This document shows, in pieces, positions 5,996 to 7,412 of a stretch of DNA of 7,412 nt (positions are counted from its first letter, which is position 1; the number at the start of each line of letters is the position of its first letter). The translations under genes were made by a program, and so were the position numbers. The DNA comes from Microbacteriaceae bacterium. GTDB taxonomy: Bacteria; Actinomycetota; Actinomycetes; Actinomycetales; Microbacteriaceae. Below the pieces are notes generated by a model. That model saw only the letters and a program-made list of their open reading frames with translations. It made no database searches and was not told the origin of the DNA. The stretch lies in contig JAAYAS010000100.1 in NCBI GenBank assembly GCA_012719255.1, positions 1 to 7,412 of the forward strand. Direction: 5' to 3'.

Positions 5996-6042
5996 CTCGC
6001 GCGCTGCGCGAGAAACCTGTGGAAACTCGTCTGCTCACAGGT
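5996..6042. terminator. Two inverted repeats at the end of the DUF4913 gene (possible terminator)
   Basis: On the minus strand the first repeat, ACCTGTG and CACAGGT with a 14-base loop (6015-6042), spans the DUF4913 stop codon and is followed by TTCTC. The second, CTCGCGC and GCGCGAG with a three-base loop (5996-6012), follows at once. Neither is followed by a clear T-run, so the terminator call is tentative. The first repeat contains the 12-mer that also forms the loop of the repeat at 3717-3764. Confidence 0.4.
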
Positions 6043-6559
6043 CGAGGGGGCCGCGTTCGGCAACCTCTCGGGCATCTACCTCCAGCCACGAGTTCCAGTC
6101 GTCGACGTCGGTCGCCGCGCGAGGCGGCGCGGGAATATGCCCGCTCTGGCACTCGCCGCGGTAGTGCAGCGTCTCGATCCGTTGCCGCACGAGAGCGGCC
6201 CGCTCGTGCCAACCGATCGGGCCGAGGCCCTGGTCGCCGTCGCTGAAGCTCGCGACACGTGCGCTCATCAACGCAGTGAGCTCCTCGACGACGGCGGGAT
6301 GCCGAGGCCAGCAAGCGGGGATGACCAAGTCGGGAATGCGGTAGCGCTGTACGAACCAGTCGACGAAGCGGCGCAGTCGCTCCCAGACCTCACCTCGTTC
6401 CTCCCCGCCGAGCTCCTCCCATCGGATCGCGCCGTTGTCGGTGACCGCCGCGGCGCGGTCACCGACGTCAAGACCGGCTGGCAGTTCGATTGGCTTGGCG
6501 AACTCGTCGAGCCAGTCGCCGAGCTCGTCGCGTTCCTCGGGTTGTGTCTGCTCGGTCAT
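6035..6559 (-). CDS. DUF4913 domain-containing protein (174 aa)
   Basis: After an acidic, low-complexity N-terminus (residues 1-45), the core shows the DUF4913 pattern: W-x-x-L near 47-50, RLRRFVDWFVQRYRIPD (61-77), IPACWPRHPAVVEEL (80-94), GPIGWHER (113-120) and RGECQSGH (134-141). This family recurs in actinobacterial conjugative plasmids and its function is not established. The conserved Cys, His and Trp residues could bind metal or shape the core. The start has AAGGAG (6567-6572) seven bases upstream and overlaps the HNH gene stop by ATGA, so the two are probably coupled. A strong 11-bp inverted repeat sits inside the coding region at 6437-6466. No signal peptide or membrane helix is visible. 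Confidence 0.8.
   Translation of the reverse strand: MTEQTQPEERDELGDWLDEFAKPIELPAGLDVGDRAAAVTDNGAIRWEELGGEERGEVWERLRRFVDWFVQRYRIPDLVIPACWPRHPAVVEELTALMSARVASFSDGDQGLGPIGWHERAALVRQRIETLHYRGECQSGHIPAPPRAATDVDDWNSWLEVDAREVAERGPLDL
6437..6466. repeat. 11-bp perfect inverted repeat inside the DUF4913 gene
   Basis: The arms GTCGGTGACCG and CGGTCACCGAC enclose the eight-base loop CCGCGGCG. The repeat falls in the non-conserved N-terminal part of DUF4913 (about residues 32-41), where protein constraint looks weak. It would make a very stable mRNA hairpin about 90 bases after the start codon, or it could be a protein-binding palindrome. Confidence 0.5.
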
Positions 6560-6969
6560 GTGCGGTCTCCTTCGATCTCGGCGTTGAGCAGATCGATGAG
6601 GCGTCGGCGAACGACGCGGATCGCTCGGCGCGTGGCCTCTTGCCGGGAGACCAGCGAGCGCAGCGCCTGGTCAGCGTCGATGACGCGGTGCACCTGCTCG
6701 TGGCACAAGGGGTGCATGGGGATGAGGTCGGCGTCGGCTTCACCGGCGACCCATGTTCCGTCGGGTCGTTGGCTCACCCCCCGGTAGGAGACGTGGTGCA
6801 GTTCGAGCGCGCGCTTCGGGTTCTCCTCGGGCCGACCGCACACCGCGCACCTGCGCCGTTCGTCGCCGGCCCCGGCGAAGTAGCGGTCGCGGCGGGCAAA
6901 CCACGCCCGGGATCGGAGATAGCCGGTGCGGTAGGCGTTGCCAGCCGGCGTCTTGCGTGCATTGCTCAT
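6556..6969 (-). CDS. HNH-type zinc-binding protein (137 aa), putative nuclease
   Basis: The central part has the HNH layout: CAVC (residues 41-44) as the first zinc pair, LHHVSY (57-62) with the HH that holds the catalytic His, and LIPMHPLCHEQVH (82-94) with Cys 89, His 90 and His 94. This fold cuts or nicks DNA in many phage and plasmid proteins. The central Asn of classical HNH is not evident at the expected place, and the usual second CxxC is reduced to C-H-x3-H, so activity is uncertain. The N-terminus is Arg-rich and could contact DNA. The C-terminal 40 residues form a basic helix. It lies 14 bp after the coupling protein gene and overlaps DUF4913 by 4 nt, which suggests one operon. It has no strong ribosome-binding site. 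Confidence 0.75.
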   Translation of the reverse strand: MSNARKTPAGNAYRTGYLRSRAWFARRDRYFAGAGDERRRCAVCGRPEENPKRALELHHVSYRGVSQRPDGTWVAGEADADLIPMHPLCHEQVHRVIDADQALRSLVSRQEATRRAIRVVRRRLIDLLNAEIEGDRT

Positions 6970-6983
6970 CTGGTGGTGCTCGT

Positions 6984-7412
6984 TCAGTTCGGGGCGACGG
7001 TGCTGGTGGTCGGCAGGATGAAGCCCTGCTCCTGCAGCCGCTCGGTGGCGGCCTTCGCCACCTTGATGGCTTCGGCGTCGGGACGGTCGATCCAGCCCGG
7101 CATGTCGAGCAGCACGCCCCGCCGGTTCTTGTAGGCGAGCAACCCGATGCCCTCGGGCAGTCTGCGCAGCTCATCGACGCTGATCACCGGGCGGCGCTCC
7201 AGCGATTCGTTGAAGCTCGTCGTCATGCCCCATCCGGTCGTCTTCGAGGTCTGACGGGTCTTGCGGTCACCGAGCATCGCTTCGACGTCGCGGAGGTGGC
7301 CGACGTTCGACGCACCGCCCAGCAGTATCTTCGCGATCGACGAGGACCAGATCGTCTCTGCCTCGGCCGCGGACCACGCGGTCTCGGCCTGCGAGAGCGC
7401 CTGCAGCACGAC
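6984..7412 (-). CDS. VirD4/TraG-like type IV coupling protein, C-terminal part (partial)
   Basis: The visible 142 residues are the end of the gene, which starts beyond the right edge. They begin LQALSQAETAW and continue with AETIWSSSIAKILLGG and LRDVEAMLG, the pattern of the TraM-recognition / TraG-D C-terminal region of type IV coupling ATPases. The family moves relaxase-bound DNA to the conjugation channel at the inner membrane, using ATP. The Walker motifs and N-terminal membrane helices lie outside the window, so they cannot be checked. After about residue 75 the sequence SVDELRRLPEGIGLL resembles the end of these proteins, where a loop that reads off the conduit is followed by a short tail. 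The family assignment is fairly secure. Confidence 0.85.
   Translation of the reverse strand, partial: VVLQALSQAETAWSAAEAETIWSSSIAKILLGGASNVGHLRDVEAMLGDRKTRQTSKTTGWGMTTSFNESLERRPVISVDELRRLPEGIGLLAYKNRRGVLLDMPGWIDRPDAEAIKVAKAATERLQEQGFILPTTSTVAPN

Noticed and set aside
5558..6787. Plus-strand open frame of 409 codons
   Set aside because: It is antisense to the membrane protein, DUF4913 and HNH genes, which have good starts and recognisable motifs.

Overview
The window is GC-rich, and every gene I can support lies on the minus strand, so transcription runs from right to left. Shine-Dalgarno sites are strong (AAGGAG, GGAGGT, AGGAG) and neighbouring genes often overlap by 4 to 13 nt. The recognisable families are a VirD4/TraG-type coupling protein, DUF4913, DUF4192, an NrdH-like redoxin and a giant methylase-helicase. 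Together they suggest a conjugative plasmid or integrated conjugative element of a high-GC actinobacterium. A member of the Microbacteriaceae or a relative is my guess, not something the sequence proves.

Layout in transcription order. (1) 7412-6984: C-terminal end of a VirD4/TraG-like coupling protein, running off the right edge. (2) 6969-6556: a small HNH-type zinc protein. (3) 6559-6035: a DUF4913 protein, coupled to the HNH gene by ATGA. (4) 6042-5996: two inverted repeats at the end of that block. (5) 5926-5732: a 64-residue protein with two membrane helices. (6) 5633-5608: a perfect hairpin with a ribosome-binding site in its loop, touching the start codon of the next gene. (7) 5607-3780: five overlapping genes, namely a 43-residue ORF, an NrdH-like redoxin, a 30-residue ORF, a 56-residue ORF and a DUF4192 protein. 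(8) 3764-3717: a 17-bp inverted repeat. (9) From 3671 to beyond position 1: one uninterrupted frame carrying an N6-adenine-methylase-like domain and then a SNF2/DEAH-like helicase. A 159-residue TnpV-like gene (3499-3020) lies wholly inside this frame in another reading frame.

How the parts may work together (inference): the coupling protein passes the DNA substrate to the conjugation channel. The large methylase-helicase resembles proteins carried by plasmids and phages that act on, or protect, incoming DNA. The small genes between them look like conserved accessory genes. The least expected features are the nested TnpV-like gene, the three tiny coupled ORFs, and the hairpin that presents a ribosome-binding site. 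I see no tRNA, rRNA, CRISPR array or insertion sequence, and no stretch over 300 bp without a gene.
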